Shown piece after piece: positions 15,067 to 17,184 of a stretch of DNA of 17,184 nucleotides (the stretch's first letter is position 1; every line of letters begins with the position of its first letter). The notes below the pieces were generated by a model, which searched no databases, was not told where the DNA came from, and saw nothing but the letters and a program-made list of their open reading frames with translations. A program made the position numbers and the translations under genes. This stretch comes from Alloprevotella tannerae (GTDB taxonomy: Bacteria; Bacteroidota; Bacteroidia; Bacteroidales; Bacteroidaceae), in the NCBI GenBank assembly GCA_015259305.1, contig JABZGO010000017.1, positions 1-17,184 of the forward strand, in the 5' to 3' direction.

Positions 15067-15100
15067 AAGGCCGTACGCATATATTATATATGTAGGCCTT
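15067..15100 (+). promoter_or_regulatory. intercistronic hairpin between atpE and atpF
   Basis: AAGGCC (15067-15072) pairs with GGCCTT (15095-15100). An inner TA/TA pair and CATATAT/ATATATG arms (15078-15084, 15086-15092) extend it with small bulges. No U-run follows, so it is not a normal terminator. It probably affects mRNA processing, stability or partial termination after the c-subunit gene. Confidence 0.65.
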
Positions 15101-15132
15101 ATAGCAAACTCAATTAAAAAAAAGACGATATT

Positions 15133-15639
15133 ATGGAGAATATGCCATCCATTTTGACGCCCGATTTTGGCTTGCTATTTTGGATGTTGCTCGCATTCGG
15201 AGTCGTCTTCTTCTTATTGGCAAAGTATGGCTTTCCGGCAATAACTAAGGCCGTTGAAGATCGCAAGAACTATATTGATGAATCGCTCAAGAACGCACGC
15301 GAAGCCAACGAAAAGTTGGCTAACGTAAAAGCTGAGAGTGATAGCATCTTGAAAGTTGCGCACGAACAACAAGCCCGCATTATCAAAGAAGCCATGGCAA
15401 CCCGCGATAATATCATTGCGGAAGCTCGTAATAAGGCACAGACCGAGGGGCATCAGCTTTTTGAAGAGGCCAAAAAGCAAATCGTTGCTGAAAAGGAAAA
15501 CGCTTTGCGTGACATTCGCTCGCAAGTGGCAGATCTGTCTGTCCTGATCGCGGAGAAAGTTATACGTCGCCAGTTGGACAATGCCGAAGAGCAGGAGAAG
15601 TATATCGATAGGATTCTTAATGATATGAATAAAGGCTAA
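15133..15639 (+). CDS. atpF: ATP synthase Fo subunit b
   Basis: Peripheral stalk subunit, 168 residues, close to the usual 156-170. One N-terminal membrane helix at about 11-30 (DFGLLFWMLLAFGVVFFLLA) is followed by KYGFPAITKAVEDRKNYID and a long charged helix rich in Ala, Glu and Lys suited to dimeric coiled coil. Start 15133 is used; Met4 (15142) is a possible alternative. atpH begins 2 bases after its stop. Confidence 0.96.
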   Translation: MENMPSILTPDFGLLFWMLLAFGVVFFLLAKYGFPAITKAVEDRKNYIDESLKNAREANEKLANVKAESDSILKVAHEQQARIIKEAMATRDNIIAEARNKAQTEGHQLFEEAKKQIVAEKENALRDIRSQVADLSVLIAEKVIRRQLDNAEEQEKYIDRILNDMNKG

Positions 15640-15641
15640 TC

Positions 15642-16181
15642 ATGGATATCGGAATTATTTCTATTCGCTACGCAAAAGCTCTGCTACGCTTTGCAATAGA
15701 TAATAAAGAAGAAGAGCGCGTCTATGCGGAAATTGAGACATTGGCGCATTCTTTCTTGCATATCCCTACGTTGCGCCAAGTTCTTCAGGATCCACTATCA
15801 GACAACGCTCGACAAGTTGAGATTCTTACTTGTGCAACGTGCGGTAACGGAAGTTTATCTGCTTCCACAGAGCGCTTCATCCAGTTAGTGACAGCGCATA
15901 ATCGCACGGACCTTATGCAGTTTATTGCTCAAGCTTTCATCACGCTTTATTTGAAGCGCAAGCGTATAATTAAGGGCCGACTGATTGTGCCGACGGCTAC
16001 GCCGGAGACAATTTGCAAGAAGTTGCAGGAGATTATAGAGAAGCGAACCAATTGCAGCATTGAGTTTAAGGTAGAAATAGATGCGTCCATTGCGGGCGGA
16101 TTTATCTTGGATTACGACACTTATCGATTAGACGCAAGTCTGAAAACCCAATTAAAGGAGCTGCGCAACGCACTTGCTTAG
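15642..16181 (+). CDS. atpH: ATP synthase F1 subunit delta
   Basis: Links the peripheral stalk to the F1 head (OSCP-type). It has 179 residues, as usual. The N-terminal helical domain begins IISIRYAKALLRFA, the family signature near the start. The C-terminal part ends with the conserved IDASIAGGFILDYDTYRLDASLKTQL-like segment, matching the delta signature (..GG......D...D.S....L). It is located between b and alpha with a 2-base gap to atpF. Confidence 0.95.
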   Translation: MDIGIISIRYAKALLRFAIDNKEEERVYAEIETLAHSFLHIPTLRQVLQDPLSDNARQVEILTCATCGNGSLSASTERFIQLVTAHNRTDLMQFIAQAFITLYLKRKRIIKGRLIVPTATPETICKKLQEIIEKRTNCSIEFKVEIDASIAGGFILDYDTYRLDASLKTQLKELRNALA

Positions 16182-16243
16182 TCCTTGAACAAAGACGGGC
16201 GATGAGCAAATGCTCCGATTATTCTTAATAGCAAAACAACAAT

Positions 16244-17184
16244 ATGTCAAACAATATCAAACCAAGTGAAGTATCGGATATCCTTTTGCAGCAGTTGAAG
16301 GATATCAATACAAAGGTCAAGTTTGAAGAGGTCGGCGTTGTCCTTACTGTGGGCGATGGCGTCTCTCGCGTATATGGCCTTTCCAATGTCACGGAGAACG
16401 AACTCGTGCAGTTTGAAAACGGCGTGATGGGTGTAGCGATGAACTTGGAAGAAGATAACGTCGGTGTGGTTTTACTTGGTCCGTCAGAAGGAATCAAAGA
16501 AGGCCAAAGCGTGAAGCGCACAGATCGCGTGGCTTCTATTGAAGTTAGCGATGAAATGTTGGGACGCGTTATCAATCCGCTTGGCACTCCCCTTGATGGA
16601 GCCGGTGAGATTGGTGGAGGGAAATATCTGATGCCGCTTGATCGTAAGGCGCCGGGTGTTATCTACCGCCAGCCCGTTAATCAAGCTTTGCAAACGGGTT
16701 TGAAAGCTGTCGACTCAATGATTCCTATCGGCCGCGGACAGCGTGAGCTGATCATTGGCGACCGTCAGACCGGAAAGACTGCCATCGCCATCGATACAAT
16801 TATTAATCAGCGTGAGAATTTTGAGAAAGGAGATCCCGTTTATTGTATCTATGTAGCTATCGGTCAGAAAGCATCTACTGTTGCGTCTACCGTAGAGACA
16901 TTGAAGAAAAACGGCGCTATGCCTTATACGATTATTGTCAGCGCTACAGCATCAGAGCCGGCAGCATTGCAATACTTTGCTCCCTTTGCCGGTGCAGCTA
17001 TAGGCGAGTACTTCCGCGATCGCGGCTTGTCGGCTTTAGTTGTTTATGATGACTTGTCAAAACAAGCTGTAGCTTATCGTGAGGTATCTTTGATTCTTCG
17101 CCGTCCTTCAGGCCGTGAGGCTTATCCTGGTGACGTCTTTTATCTCCACTCACGCTTGTTGGAGCGCGCAGCGAAGATTAATAA
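16244..17184 (+). CDS. atpA: ATP synthase F1 subunit alpha, 3' part outside window
   Basis: Non-catalytic nucleotide-binding subunit of F1. 313 of about 525 residues are visible; the frame is open to the window end. It starts [18 protein letters not shown]. Motifs are [11 protein letters not shown] (36-46) in the beta-barrel domain, [24 protein letters not shown] (163-186) with Walker [21 protein letters not shown] (202-213), and [48 protein letters not shown] as the Walker B and following region. The leader after atpH is 62 bases and contains a small GAGC/GCTC hairpin (16204-16215). atpG is expected downstream in this type of operon. Confidence 0.97.
   Translation, partial: MSNNIKPSEVSDILLQQLKDINTKVKFEEVGVVLTVGDGVSRVYGLSNVTENELVQFENGVMGVAMNLEEDNVGVVLLGPSEGIKEGQSVKRTDRVASIEVSDEMLGRVINPLGTPLDGAGEIGGGKYLMPLDRKAPGVIYRQPVNQALQTGLKAVDSMIPIGRGQRELIIGDRQTGKTAIAIDTIINQRENFEKGDPVYCIYVAIGQKASTVASTVETLKKNGAMPYTIIVSATASEPAALQYFAPFAGAAIGEYFRDRGLSALVVYDDLSKQAVAYREVSLILRRPSGREAYPGDVFYLHSRLLERAAKIN

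Overview
The window looks like chromosome of a Bacteroidales bacterium (phylum Bacteroidota). The evidence is a serine palmitoyltransferase gene, an F-type ATP synthase operon that opens with atpD-atpC, an outer-membrane protein of the PF13568-like type, and repeated matches to the Bacteroides -7 promoter box TAnnTTTG at short distances from gene starts. Genus cannot be fixed from this stretch; an oral or gut Prevotellaceae or Porphyromonadaceae relative is plausible. I see no phage, transposon, CRISPR array, tRNA or rRNA.

Layout. (1) 1-1208, minus: 5' two thirds of glmS. (2) 1509-2336, plus: an unrecognised two-helix membrane protein. (3) 2433-4869: a p-aminobenzoate (folate precursor) module, with the pabA-like amidotransferase leftward and pabB-pabC rightward from a shared divergent promoter region. 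(4) 4870-5801: a 930-base gap without convincing protein genes. It holds a terminator with two competing folds, a 22-bp tandem repeat, and, on the minus strand, a strong candidate small RNA of about 245 nt with its own promoter, three tetraloop hairpins and a UUCG terminator. (5) 5802-9158, minus: a lipid kinase of the diacylglycerol/sphingosine kinase family, a LysM protein with a periplasmic-binding-like domain, and a small outer-membrane beta-barrel. (6) 9359-10543, plus: serine palmitoyltransferase, divergent from the lipid kinase. (7) 10544-11446: a 900-base gap with a terminator, a degenerate 21-bp repeat and the atp promoter. (8) 11447-17184, plus: atpD, atpC, a four-helix AtpI-like protein, atpB, atpE, atpF, atpH and the 5' part of atpA.

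How the genes work together. The pab proteins turn chorismate and glutamine into p-aminobenzoate. Serine palmitoyltransferase makes the sphingoid base, and the divergent lipid kinase may phosphorylate a sphingoid base or diacylglycerol. The LysM and barrel proteins probably act at the envelope. The atp operon makes a proton-driven ATP synthase with Bacteroidota features: a beta-subunit insertion, a C-terminally short epsilon and an extended subunit a. The most interesting item is the candidate minus-strand RNA at about 5280-5529. A hairpin between atpE and atpF and the two short-period repeats also deserve attention. All family assignments come from reading motifs by eye; no database search was run.
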